A DNA stretch of 64,000 bases. Source: Candidatus Palauibacter poriticola (lineage in GTDB: Bacteria > Gemmatimonadota > Gemmatimonadetes > Palauibacterales > Palauibacteraceae). The position numbers were made by a program, and so were the translations under genes. The stretch spans positions 17,996 to 81,995 of the forward strand of contig JAAXHJ010000061.1 of NCBI GenBank assembly GCA_012270965.1, written 5' to 3'. This document shows positions 9,167-21,506 of the stretch, piece by piece. The notes under the pieces are model-generated. The model did no database searches. It worked only from the letters and a program-made list of their open reading frames with translations, and was not told the origin of the DNA. The stretch's first letter is position 1. Every line of letters starts with the position of its first letter.

Positions 9167-9649
9167 ATGACTTCCGACATGAAGATCTCGGTCGGCGACC
9201 GCGTGGAGCCGTTCACGCTGCCCTACGAAGCCGGGGGAACGATCGATCTGGGGGATCACCTGGGCCGCGATCGGATCGTGCTCCTCTTCTTCCCCCTCGC
9301 CTTCACCTCGGTGTGCACGGCGGAGATGTGCCGGCTCCGGGATGAGTGGAAGGCCTACGCGTCGCTCGACGCCGCCGTGTTCGGGATCTCGGTTGACAGC
9401 CCGTTCGTCACCTCCCGCTTTCGGGCCGAGGAGAGTATCCCCTTCCCCCTCCTCTCCGACTTCAACCGCACGGTCTCGCGCGACTGGGGCGTGCTGTACG
9501 AGGAGTTTCACGGGCTCCGGGGCGTCGCCAAGCGGTCGGCGTTCGTGATCGGCACCGACGGCAGGGTGGCGTACGCGTGGGTGTCGGAGGATGCGGGCGT
9601 GGAACCGGACTATGAGGAACTCCTGCAAGCGGTTGCCCGCGCACCCTAA
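9167..9649 (+). CDS. peroxiredoxin, AhpE/Bcp-like
   Basis: 160 residues of thioredoxin fold that reduce peroxides in the cytoplasm. The peroxidatic site is LFFFPLAFTSVCTAEMC with Cys50, and a second Cys lies at position 55 in the arrangement seen in Bcp-type enzymes. The FFPLAFT context is closer to the AhpE group. Later signatures are VFGISVDSPF, FPLLSDFNRTVSRDWGV and RSAFVIGTDGRVAYAWV. The ATG at 9167 lies one base after the DUF2207 stop; another ATG four codons on (MKISVGDRV) is an equally possible start. One-Cys versus atypical two-Cys chemistry cannot be settled from sequence alone. Confidence 0.88.
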   Translation: MTSDMKISVGDRVEPFTLPYEAGGTIDLGDHLGRDRIVLLFFPLAFTSVCTAEMCRLRDEWKAYASLDAAVFGISVDSPFVTSRFRAEESIPFPLLSDFNRTVSRDWGVLYEEFHGLRGVAKRSAFVIGTDGRVAYAWVSEDAGVEPDYEELLQAVARAP

Positions 9650-9712
9650 GCACGCCCGACTCGCGGAGGCGACAGCAGCCACGAAGACGACAGCAGCCAC
9701 GGAGACGATCCG

Positions 9713-10057
9713 ATGTCGATACCGCTCGCGCAGCAGCAGTGCATCCCCTGTCGAGGCGGGGTTCCACCCTTGGAGGGGGAGGCCCTCGACGCACTTGCGG
9801 AGGAACTCGGGGCCGGTTGGCGGGTCGTGGACGGCCACCACCTCGAGAAGGAGTACCGTTTCCCGGACTTCGTGGGGGCGCTCGAATTCGTGAACCGCGT
9901 GGGCGGGATGGCGGAGGAGCAGAACCATCACCCGGACCTGTTCCTCGCGTGGGGACGGGTCGTCGTCCAGATCTGGACGCACAAGATCGACGGGCTGACG
10001 GAGAGTGATTTCGTGTTCGCGGCGAAGGCGGAAACGCTTCACCCACCGCCCGCGTGA
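9713..10057 (+). CDS. 4a-hydroxytetrahydrobiopterin dehydratase
   Basis: 114 residues, the usual length for pterin-4a-carbinolamine dehydratase (PCD/PhhB), which recycles the oxidised pterin after aromatic amino acid hydroxylation. The active-site motif is NHHPDLFLAWGRVVVQIWTH, with paired His and a distal His, after VGGMAEEQ and EKEYRFPDFVGALEFV. The stop overlaps the GTG start of the following aspartoacylase-family gene by four bases. No phenylalanine hydroxylase is present in the window. In other bacteria such proteins also help with molybdopterin or folate metabolism, so the exact role is open. Confidence 0.9.
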   Translation: MSIPLAQQQCIPCRGGVPPLEGEALDALAEELGAGWRVVDGHHLEKEYRFPDFVGALEFVNRVGGMAEEQNHHPDLFLAWGRVVVQIWTHKIDGLTESDFVFAAKAETLHPPPA

Positions 10058-11292
10058 CCCGCACGATGTCCTCGAGGGCGCCGGAAGAGCGGCGGACTCC
10101 CGGGCGCCGGGTCGGCGCGTATCGCGGTGACGAGCCCGGGCCGCTCGTTCTCTGCATCGCCTCGCTGCACGGCAACGAACCGGCGGGGATGATCGCGCTC
10201 GAGCGCGTCTTCGATGAACTGTCCCGGACCGGGCCTCCCATGCGGGGCGACCTCGTGGGGCTGCGCGGCAACCTTCAGGGGCTGGGAGCCGGTACGCGAT
10301 TCGTTGACGAGGATCTGAACCGGGTGTGGCAGCGGGAGCGCGTGGACGCGGTGCTGGAGTCGCTGAAGTCCGGCGGATCGTCCGGGGACGGGGACCGTCG
10401 CCCCATGGTGGGGAGCGCGGAACTCGCGGAACAGCGGGATCTGCTCGCGGCCATTCGAGAGGAAAGCCGGCGGGCGAGGGGCGCGATTCACGTGCTGGAT
10501 CTGCACACGACCTCCTCGGAGAGCGCGCCCTTCGCGACCGTCGGGGACACGCTCCAGAACCGGGAACTGGCGCTCCGGCTCCCCGTCCCGCTCGTCCTCG
10601 GCCTGGAGGAGCAGATCGACGGCGCGATGCTCCGGTACTTCGACCGCCTCGGGTGGCGCAACATCGGCATCGAGGGGGGGCAGCACGCGGCGGAGTCCTC
10701 GATCGAGGCGCACGAGGACGCGGTGTGGATCATGCTCGAGGCGCTGGGGCTGATCGAGGCGGGGAGTTCGTCCGCCCCGGAGGACCGTCGTGTCCGTCTC
10801 GCTCGGCGGGCGGAGGGTCTGCCTCGGGTCGTCGACGTCCGGTACCGGCACGTCGTGTCCGAGGAGGACGGGTTCCGAATGCACGCCGGGTTCCGGAACT
10901 TCGATCCGGTTCGGGCCGGAGATGAGGTGGGCGCGGATCGGGGCGGACCCGTGCGGGCGGCGCTCGCCGGGCGGCTCTTTCTGCCGCTCTACCAGCGCCA
11001 GGGCGACGACGGCTTCTTCATCGTCCGGCGCCTCGCTCCCGCGTGGCTGGCCGTCTCGCGGCTGTTGAGGGTGGCGGGCGCGGACCGGGCCGCCCGCTGG
11101 CTTCCGGGGGTGCGGCCGCACCCCGCTCGAAGCGACGCCGTCGTCGTGGCGCGCTGGGCCCGCAACCGGTGGGTGTTGGGGCTCCTCCACCTCATGGGGT
11201 TCACGGCGCGGGGCGAGAGCGGCGGGGCGGTGATGGTGCGACGCCAGGAAGGGCCCGCCCGCCAGCCGGAGTCTGCGCCCGCGGGCGGTTAG
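10054..11292 (+). CDS. succinylglutamate desuccinylase/aspartoacylase family protein
   Basis: 412 residues with a zinc carboxypeptidase-like fold. Zinc ligands are visible in ASLHGNEPAG (His39, Glu42) and HVLDLHTTSS (His near residue 150). FVDEDLNRVW and GLRGNLQG also match the family, which hydrolyses N-acyl amino acids. The C-terminal about 120 residues form the beta-domain (FRNFDPVRAGDEVGAD) followed by an extra Arg-rich tail. The start is taken as the GTG overlapping the PCD stop (GTGA); an ATG four codons later is also possible. The true acyl substrate is unknown. Confidence 0.82.
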   Translation: MTRTMSSRAPEERRTPGRRVGAYRGDEPGPLVLCIASLHGNEPAGMIALERVFDELSRTGPPMRGDLVGLRGNLQGLGAGTRFVDEDLNRVWQRERVDAVLESLKSGGSSGDGDRRPMVGSAELAEQRDLLAAIREESRRARGAIHVLDLHTTSSESAPFATVGDTLQNRELALRLPVPLVLGLEEQIDGAMLRYFDRLGWRNIGIEGGQHAAESSIEAHEDAVWIMLEALGLIEAGSSSAPEDRRVRLARRAEGLPRVVDVRYRHVVSEEDGFRMHAGFRNFDPVRAGDEVGADRGGPVRAALAGRLFLPLYQRQGDDGFFIVRRLAPAWLAVSRLLRVAGADRAARWLPGVRPHPARSDAVVVARWARNRWVLGLLHLMGFTARGESGGAVMVRRQEGPARQPESAPAGG

Positions 11293-11298
11293 CGACCC

Positions 11299-14200
11299 GT
11301 GGCTCGTCGCCCACCCCGGTTCGGAACCCGGGCCGCCGCGCCCGCGCTCGCGGGCGCCGCCGTGTGGGTGGGCGCCTGCGGAACGGACGTCACGCCGCCG
11401 GAGCCGCCAGCCAACCGGAGTCCGGTGGCGGTGGGCGCTTTTCCCGACCTCGACGTGCGGCTCGGGCACCCGGCGGTCATCGAGGTGGCTCCCTGGTTCC
11501 GCGATCCGGACGGCGATGCGCTGACGTTCGCCGCGAGGTCGCTCGACGCCGGCGTGGCCCGCACGACGGTTGCCGGAGACCGGGTGACGGTGGAGGGGGT
11601 GGGGCCGGGATCCGCGACGGTGGAGGTGACGGCCCGCGACGGCGGCGGGCTCTCGGTCGCGCAGCGCTTCGAGGCGACGGTCGGGGTCGGGGTCGCGCTC
11701 TCGCTGGGCGTGGCGCAAGCGCGGGAGGGCGGCGTCGCGCGCGTCGAAGTCGTGCTCGACGAGGCGGCGGAGGCGCCGCTGGCCGTGCGCTATACGCTGG
11801 GCGTGGACGACGCGCGGCTGACGTACGACGCGGATTCGGCGGACGTACTCGGCGCGGGCGGGGGCGAGGTCGAAGTCCCCGCGGGAGCGAGCGGCGCCGT
11901 CATCGAGATCCGTATCGCGGACGACGACGAGATCGAGCCGCCCCGGGAGGTCCTCACCCTTGTACTCGAGCGGCCCGCTAGCGGGAGCGGCTTCGTGCTC
12001 GCCCCTCCCTCGAGCGCCGTGGTCGTCATCCGGGAGGGAGTGTGTGACCGGACGGCCGCCGTGCGCGACGCGATCGTGCGCGGGCTGCGGGCCGACGACT
12101 GCACCGCCCCCGACGGCCAAGCGCTGGCCGAACTCCGCTCTCTCAGGATCAGACCGCGGGAGCCGGACCCCGGCACGGGAACGGGAGCCGCCCCCGGCAC
12201 ACTGCGTGGCGCCGACCTAAGCGCCCTCTCCGGCCTGGAATGGCTCTCGCTCCGGGACTACCGGCTGGGGGCGCTTCCTCCTCGGGCCTTCTCCGATCTC
12301 TCCAGTCTGGAGGTGCTCGACCTCGCGGGTAACCTGATCGCCGACCTGCCGCCGGGGGTGTTCGCGGGCCTCCGCAGGCTGGAATGGCTCTCCCTGGTCG
12401 ACAATCGGCTGGGCGCGCTTCCGGCGGGCGTATTCGGCGACCTCGCCGGCCTGCGGGAGCTGTTTCTGCAGGATAACGAGCTGCGCGTCCTGCCCCCGGG
12501 CGCGCTCACGGGCCTCTTGAGCCTGGAACGGCTCGCCCTGGGGGGGAACGAGACCGCCTTCGCCTTCACCGTGCGGCTTGCCCGAACGGACGACGAGGAT
12601 CCGACCGCTCCGGGCCCCGCCACGATCGAGGCCCGCATCTTGGAGGGCGCGCCCTTCGACGTCCGGCTCCCGCTGCTCGCCCAGGGCGGGACGCTCTCGG
12701 TCGACTCGGTCCTCGTGCGCGCGGGCACCACGGCGAGCGCCGCCGTGACGCTCGCTCCCGGCGGCGGCGGTGCCCCGGTCTCCGTGACCGTTGGCACGGA
12801 GGAGGCGCTGGCCGAAGCCTGCGCGGATCGTTGCGACGGTTTCGATCTCGTCGCGGGGGATCCGCTCGTCGTGTCCAACCCCGCCTCGGTCACGATGTCC
12901 GTCCCGTATGCGTATCTCACGCAGGCGGCCCAGGATCGGGAGGGCGGCGTGCCGCTGGTCGCGAACCGGCGCGCCCTCCTTCGCGTCTTCGCCACCGCCG
13001 ATGAGGTCAACGGCTTCCGGCCCCCGGCCGCGGCGACCTTCTTCCGCCACGGAGTGGAGACGTACCGGACGGAGCTTGACCCTCCCGGCGGGGGGATCCC
13101 GCTCGCGGTGGACGAGAGCCGGCTCGAACGGTCCTTCAACGCCGTCATACCGGGCCACGTGCTGCGGCCGGGCGTGAGCATGGTCGCGGAACTGGATCCG
13201 GAGGGGGCGCTTCCCCTAGCCCCGTCGAGCCGGTCCCGGTTTCCGGCCGAGGGCCGGCACGATCTCGACGTTCGGGCCGTACCCCCGCTGCGCGTGACGC
13301 TCGTTCCCGTGCAGTACCATTCGGATGCGAACCGGGACGTGAATTCGGGCGTGGCGGCGTTCGCGAGCGAACTCGCGGCGGCGGGCGCGGGAGGGGGCTC
13401 GGCCGTTTCCCGGAGCGTGCTGCGCTACGCCCGCACGGTGCTCCCGGTCGGAGAGCTGCACGCGACGCTCCGCGAACCCTACCACACGTGGGCGGACACC
13501 TCGGAGGCGGGGGTCGTCGGCCTGATCGGCGAGATCGAACTGCTCCGCATGATGGAGGCGGAAGACCCCCGCGAGCACTACAGCGGGATTTTCGGAGTTC
13601 CGAAGCCCGTCTCCCGGCACCCCGACGCGTACTGGACCGACGGTCTCGGGATGCTGGGCGGACGAAGCTCCCTCACGGGCTCGCACGGTCCGGACGGCCT
13701 GCCGCAGAGGACGGGCCGTCTCCGCCTCGTGTTCGCGCACGAGCTGGGACACAACTTCGGGCGTCCGCATACGCCCTGCGACGAACCCGTCACCGACCCC
13801 GGGATGGTGGATCCCGACTATCCGTGGCCCGATGGCCAGATCGGGGTGTGGGGACACGATTTCGGGGACCGTGACGACGACGGTGGCGGCAACGGGACGG
13901 ACCTGGGACATCTGTTCAGTCCGGACCGTTACCGGGATCTGATGTCCTATTGCTATCCGCAGTGGATCAGCGACTACAGCTTCACCCGGATGCTGGAGTT
14001 CCGCCTCGAGGACGCCGGCGGCGCCGGGATGTCGGCAGCGGCGCGCACAGCGGCGGCGGACCGCCGAAACGGGCGGGGCAACATGCTCCTTCTCTGGGGC
14101 GGCGTCGACGATGGCGAACTGCGGCTGGAACCCGCCTTCGTATATCCGGCCACCGCGCGCCTTCCCTCGTCGGCCGGCCCGTACCACCTGTCGGGCCACG

Positions 14201-14550
14201 ATGAGGCGGGGCGGACCCTGTTCTCGTTCGGCTTCTCGCCGACCCCGGTCGCAGGCGCGAACCACGGCAGCAACCACGGCGGGAACCACGGCCGGATCCG
14301 GGCGTTCGCCTTCGCGATCCCCTTCGACCCCGCCTGGACGGAGACGCTTGATCGCCTCACGCTGCGCGGCCCGGAGGGATCGACGTCATTGGATCGGGCT
14401 CGCGGGGGTCGCGCCGCGTTAATCATCGACCGCGCCACGGGCCGGGTCCGCAGCATCGTCCGGCACTGGCCCGGCCCGGCACCGCCCACGCAGGCGAAGG
14501 ACGGAAGTGGGGTTCGAGTCCTACACGGCCTCCCGCGCCGACCGGACTAA
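11299..14550 (+). CDS. giant lipoprotein: Calx-beta-like, leucine-rich repeats and metzincin protease
   Basis: 1083 residues. The leader ends in the lipobox-like VWVGAC, then PPEPPANRSPVAVGAFPD opens an immunoglobulin-like or cadherin-like region. A Calx-beta-like block follows (about residues 130-240, VSLDEAAE-type strands and IADDDEIEPPREVLTLVLE). Leucine-rich repeats occupy about residues 300-420 (LSSLEVLDLAGNLIADLPPG and copies). The C-terminal half has a zinc protease site, HELGHNFGRPHTPC (about 814-827), and a Met-turn in DLMSYCYPQWISDY, the two marks of metzincins. It is likely an outer-surface or exported protease. GTG at 11299 lies six bases after the previous stop. The domain order is read by eye; I know no named protein with exactly this order. 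Confidence 0.8.
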   Translation: MARRPPRFGTRAAAPALAGAAVWVGACGTDVTPPEPPANRSPVAVGAFPDLDVRLGHPAVIEVAPWFRDPDGDALTFAARSLDAGVARTTVAGDRVTVEGVGPGSATVEVTARDGGGLSVAQRFEATVGVGVALSLGVAQAREGGVARVEVVLDEAAEAPLAVRYTLGVDDARLTYDADSADVLGAGGGEVEVPAGASGAVIEIRIADDDEIEPPREVLTLVLERPASGSGFVLAPPSSAVVVIREGVCDRTAAVRDAIVRGLRADDCTAPDGQALAELRSLRIRPREPDPGTGTGAAPGTLRGADLSALSGLEWLSLRDYRLGALPPRAFSDLSSLEVLDLAGNLIADLPPGVFAGLRRLEWLSLVDNRLGALPAGVFGDLAGLRELFLQDNELRVLPPGALTGLLSLERLALGGNETAFAFTVRLARTDDEDPTAPGPATIEARILEGAPFDVRLPLLAQGGTLSVDSVLVRAGTTASAAVTLAPGGGGAPVSVTVGTEEALAEACADRCDGFDLVAGDPLVVSNPASVTMSVPYAYLTQAAQDREGGVPLVANRRALLRVFATADEVNGFRPPAAATFFRHGVETYRTELDPPGGGIPLAVDESRLERSFNAVIPGHVLRPGVSMVAELDPEGALPLAPSSRSRFPAEGRHDLDVRAVPPLRVTLVPVQYHSDANRDVNSGVAAFASELAAAGAGGGSAVSRSVLRYARTVLPVGELHATLREPYHTWADTSEAGVVGLIGEIELLRMMEAEDPREHYSGIFGVPKPVSRHPDAYWTDGLGMLGGRSSLTGSHGPDGLPQRTGRLRLVFAHELGHNFGRPHTPCDEPVTDPGMVDPDYPWPDGQIGVWGHDFGDRDDDGGGNGTDLGHLFSPDRYRDLMSYCYPQWISDYSFTRMLEFRLEDAGGAGMSAAARTAAADRRNGRGNMLLLWGGVDDGELRLEPAFVYPATARLPSSAGPYHLSGHDEAGRTLFSFGFSPTPVAGANHGSNHGGNHGRIRAFAFAIPFDPAWTETLDRLTLRGPEGSTSLDRARGGRAALIIDRATGRVRSIVRHWPGPAPPTQAKDGSGVRVLHGLPRRPD

Positions 14551-14559
14551 GAACCGCAG

Positions 14560-14620
14560 CACGCGATCCATGCTCCGAGAGACGATCGATGCTCCGAGGC
14601 ACGCGATCCAAGCTCCGACG
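14560..14620. repeat. three imperfect 20-base tandem units
   Basis: Three copies of a unit like CACGCGATCCATGCTCCGA lie directly after the metzincin lipoprotein stop. The first and third copies are nearly identical and the middle one is diverged. No gene uses this stretch. Confidence 0.6.
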
Positions 14621-14642
14621 GAGTGGTTCGCCCGCGACGGCT

Positions 14643-14978
14643 CTACGGATTCACGGCCGTTCCCGCCCCGCCCCGGGCCGAGACGGTACCGCGCCCCCGA
14701 AGCGCCTCCTTGATGCTGAGCAGCCGGGCGTCAACGCCATCCAGCCGCCGCTCCACGCCGTCCAGCCGCTGTTTCACCCCGTCGATCCCTGCTTCGAGCG
14801 GCTGTTCCGCGCCGTCAATCCTTGCCTCGAGCCGGCGTCCCGCACCATCGATCTTGGCTTCGACGGCACCCATACGCGCACCGAGATGCCATACACCGCC
14901 GAACCACAGGGACAGCAGCGTCATGAGAATCGCGAGCCCACCCGCACCCGCGATCCACCGATCCGGATTCCTCATCAT
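14643..14978 (-). CDS. small single-helix membrane protein with coiled-coil repeats
   Basis: 111 residues. After a short basic start there is one hydrophobic segment (GGLAILMTLLSLWFGGVWHLG, about residues 13-33) and then near-heptad repeats of the form IDGAGRRLEARIDGAEQPLE and VKQRLDGVERRLDGVDARL. The C-terminal 20 residues are Gly/Arg-rich. ATG is preceded by AGGAAGG, a strong ribosome site, which argues that the gene is real. The reading direction is opposite to its neighbours. A tandem-repeat origin of the coiled coil is evident. The function is unknown; small membrane coiled coils of this type are usually unassigned. It lies at the left edge of the defence island. Confidence 0.6.
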   Translation of the reverse strand: MMRNPDRWIAGAGGLAILMTLLSLWFGGVWHLGARMGAVEAKIDGAGRRLEARIDGAEQPLEAGIDGVKQRLDGVERRLDGVDARLLSIKEALRGRGTVSARGGAGTAVNP

Positions 14979-15137
14979 CGCCCTTCCTTCTCCGCTCCCG
15001 GCGTCTCCATTTCAATACACTGTCCCCCCCCCGCATCCGCCGCCTTGTTCTCGGGAGGGGCGCAGCTCATCGGGTCGCTACGAGGCGGACGAGCGTTATA
15101 TTGGCCGATCAGATTCCATGACGCGGAGAGATGACCC

Positions 15138-15185
15138 GTGAACGGCTTGCTGATCGTCAAGTACAAGCTGGGAGGGAACGACTGA
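15138..15185 (+). other. 15-codon open frame coupled to the HicB-like gene
   Basis: A GTG-initiated frame (VNGLLIVKYKLGGND) ends in TGATG, where its stop shares one base with the ATG of the HicB-like gene. The stretch also supplies GGAGGG as ribosome site for hicB. It could be a leader peptide, a remnant of a lost partner gene or chance; nothing identifies it. Confidence 0.3.
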
Positions 15186-15397
15186 TGCACAAGTACGAAA
15201 TCATTCTCTACTGGAGCAACGAAGATGAGGCCTTCGTCGCCGAGGCACCGGAGTTGCCCGGTTGCATGGCGCACGGAGCCGATCACGAGAGCGCGTTGGG
15301 AAACATCAAAGACGCCATGCAGTTCTGGATCGAACGCGCACGGGAGTTGGGACGGCCCGTGCCGGAACCCAAGGGCGCGCGCCTGATGCTGGCGTGA
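15185..15397 (+). CDS. HicB-like antitoxin-fold protein
   Basis: 70 residues. YEIILYWSNEDEAFVAEAPELPGCMAHGADHESALGNI is the typical partial RNase H fold of HicB (short segments EDEAFVAEAPELPGC and GADHESALGNIKDA carry the signature). It continues into a helix, MQFWIERARELGRPVPEP, and stops without the C-terminal DNA-binding domain of full HicB antitoxins. The ATG at 15185 has GGAGGG upstream. No HicA toxin (a small double-stranded-RNA-binding-fold protein) is found on either side. It may be an orphan or act as a stand-alone small protein. It borders the CRISPR island. Confidence 0.82.
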   Translation: MHKYEIILYWSNEDEAFVAEAPELPGCMAHGADHESALGNIKDAMQFWIERARELGRPVPEPKGARLMLA

Positions 15398-15572
15398 CCA
15401 GCTCCGGAACCGACGTCGAGCTCATGTCGCATTCATTGCCGACCGATTCGCGAGACGAGTGCGGATGGGCCTTCCCGCTCGACCCGGCTCCGGCTATCAT
15501 GGTCGCCCGATCTTGGGCGGTCGACGGATTCGCGGACGCCCCCGGCTTGCCGCCATCGCGCAGTCCCCGGAG

Positions 15573-18177
15573 TTGACCACGATCAAGCATTCCACCCAAC
15601 CGGCGCGGCAGCCTCGCTTCGAGGACCTGTTCCATGCGGCGTTCGACGCCGAGACCAGACCTTTTGAATGGCAGCGCACACTCGCCGGACGTGACTTACC
15701 GTCTGTGCTGGTCGCGCCGACCGGATCGGGGAAGACCGCGGGCGTGACCTTGGCGTGGGCCTACCAACGACTCGTTAAACCGGAAACCACACCCAGAAGG
15801 CTCGTTTGGTGCCTGCCGATGCGCACCCTCGTGGAGCAGACCGCAGACCACGTCCAGCGGTGGCTGAGGAATCTGGCAGGAGCGGGGATGGACGACGGTG
15901 GCACCCTCCCTCTCACGACGGATGTCCACCTCCTGATGGGCGGTGCAGATTCCGGTGACTGGATCGAGAAACCGGAGCGGCCCGCGATCCTCATAGGAAC
16001 CCAAGACATGTTGCTCAGCCGCGCTCTCATGCGCGGCTATGCGTCATCCCGACCGATCTGGCCGATGGAGTTCGCGATGCTCCATCAGGAGACTCAATGG
16101 GTTTTTGACGAAGTGCAACTGATGGGGGCCGGAGGGGCCACGTCGGCGCAGTTGGAAGCTTTTCGCCGCCAAGAATACGAGAGAGCCGAGCGAGAGGGTG
16201 CGCCGGCCGGGCGTTCCTGCCGGAGCCTGTGGATCTCCGCAACGCTACGGCCGGAGTGGCTCCGAACGGTTGACCATCCCACACCGACCGAAGTGATGCA
16301 GGTCAACCCGTCGGCTGAGAACGACGACGGGCTCCTCGTGCTGGCGCAAGCCCCAAAGCGACTTGCGGTCGCTGCGGATGCGCCGCAGTCGAAGACTGCC
16401 GCCGATGAGAAGGCTTATCTAGGTCGCCTCGCAACGTCGGTAGTTGACGCTCACCGTGCGGGCTACATGACACTCGTCATCGTCAACCAAGTCAAGCGGG
16501 CGCAGGCCCTGCACGACCGGGTTGCCAAGGTTCTGAGGGCTCGCCGGAGTCCCGTTCCCGCTCTCGCCCTTCTCCACTCACGGTTTCGTCCGGCGGACCG
16601 CAGGCGCGAAATGGACAGCGTTGTGGGTGCTGGCGCGCAAGGCAACATCATCGTGATCGCCACCCAAGCAGTGGAGGCCGGGGTCGACATCTCCGCCGCC
16701 GTAATGTTTTCCGAGCTCGCACCCTGGGCTTCCATGGTGCAGAGGTTCGGGCGCGTGAACCGGCGTGCGGAGGTGGACGGCGGTGCCCAAGTGTTCTGGA
16801 TCGACCTGTTGGGGAAGCTCCAAGGGGACGATAAGGCGGTTGAGAAACAAGCGAATACTCTGTCGCGACCCTACAAGGTCGATGAGCTGCGCGAAGCGCG
16901 CGAGGAGCTTTTCTCACTCGCCGACGCGGCGCCGATCCACCTTCCACCGCCCGGAGATAGCGATCCCCCGATTCGAGTGATCCGCCGGAAGGATCTCGAT
17001 GATCTCTTCGACACGGACGCCGATCTGACGGGCTTTGACGTCGATGTCTCTCCTTACGTACGCGACGCCGATGACACCGACATCAGGGTCTTCTGGCGGA
17101 AATTCCCGATATCGGGCGAGTCGCCGCCCAAGGCGGGCGCGGCGGAGCTGTGCGCGATACCGATCGGAGCGGCCCGAAAGTGGATGAAGCCCCTCGGAAG
17201 GGTCTCGGGATCTGCCGTTTTCTTCGTGCGCGATCCCCAGTGGAGACGCCGCGATGGTCGTGTCGGACCCGGACCGCCGGGGTGGACGCCGCTCCGTGAC
17301 CCACCGTGGCCGGGATTGACGGTTCTGGCCGATGCGCGGGCGGGCGGGTATTTGGACCGGCTCGGATTCACCGGCAATCGAAAGGATGAGCCGTCGCCGG
17401 TTGACTCGCCCGTAGGAGCCGTCACGGAGCCCGGAAGATCGACAGGTCATCGCCCGGGTGACGAGGCGGACGGACACGAGGACGACTCGCTGAGCGAGAC
17501 CGGTTTTCCGGTCCTTCTCACAGATCACCTGCATCATGTCGCTCATGAGGCGTCCGTACTCTGTCGGGTGCTCGGACTGGATGCGCGGACGACGGAGCTG
17601 ATCGTCCGGGCCGCCCGCTGGCACGACTTGGGGAAGGCGCACGAGGTTTTTCAAGATACGATGCGGAGAGGGCTGGACGGCTACGACCATTCGGTCCCCC
17701 AGGATGCCTTTCTGGCCAAGACGATAAGCGGGAATCTTCGACACCAACGCGCCTATTATCGACACGAACTCGCGTCCGCGCTGGCGTTTCTGGCTCACGA
17801 AGGGTGGTCACGAGACGCCGACTTGGGTGCCTATCTCATCGCCGCGCACCACGGCAAGGTACGCATGAACCTGCGGGCCCTGCCTCGCGAGTCGGCCCCG
17901 AAGGATGCCTCACGTGCGGATGCCCGGTTTGCAAGGGGAGTGTGGGAAGACGATGAATTGCCGGCTTTGACACTCGGCGACGGCCAGCGGTGGCCCGGCG
18001 GACCCCTGACTCTAGCGATCATGGAACTTGGCCGCGACGATGAGACGAAGGAGAGCTGGACCGAACGCACGCGCGAGTTGCTGTCGCACCTCGGCCCGTT
18101 CCGACTGGCGTGGCTGGAGACCATCCTGCGAGTCGCGGACTGGCGGGCGTCGCGAAAGGAGACAGTGGGAGAGTACG

Positions 18178-18188
<11 letters not shown>
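15573..18188 (+). CDS. cas3: type I-G CRISPR helicase-nuclease Cas3
   Basis: About 871 residues. The helicase half comes first: VLVAPTGSGKTAG (Walker A), WVFDEVQLMG (DEAD-box variant), SATLRPEW (motif III) and TQAVEAGVDIS with QRFGRVNR (motifs V and VI). The HD nuclease is at the C-terminus: DHLHHVAHEASVL, RAARWHDLGKAHEVFQ around residue 685, HELASALAFL and AAHHGKVR. Helicase-then-HD order is the type I-U/I-G arrangement; other Cas3 proteins usually have HD first. Cas3 unwinds and shreds DNA marked by Cascade. The start is uncertain: TTG at 15573 fits family N-termini, but GGAG abuts it, and the frame is open to a GTG at 15459. The 3' end overlaps csx17 by 11 bases. Confidence 0.92.
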
Positions 18189-21502
<3,314 letters not shown>

Positions 21503-21506
21503 CCTC

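Noticed and set aside
14505..14535. GGTTCGAGTCC, which looks like a tRNA T-loop
   Set aside because: The T-stem pairs poorly, no matching acceptor stem or anticodon arm lies upstream, and the bases code for the end of the metzincin lipoprotein.
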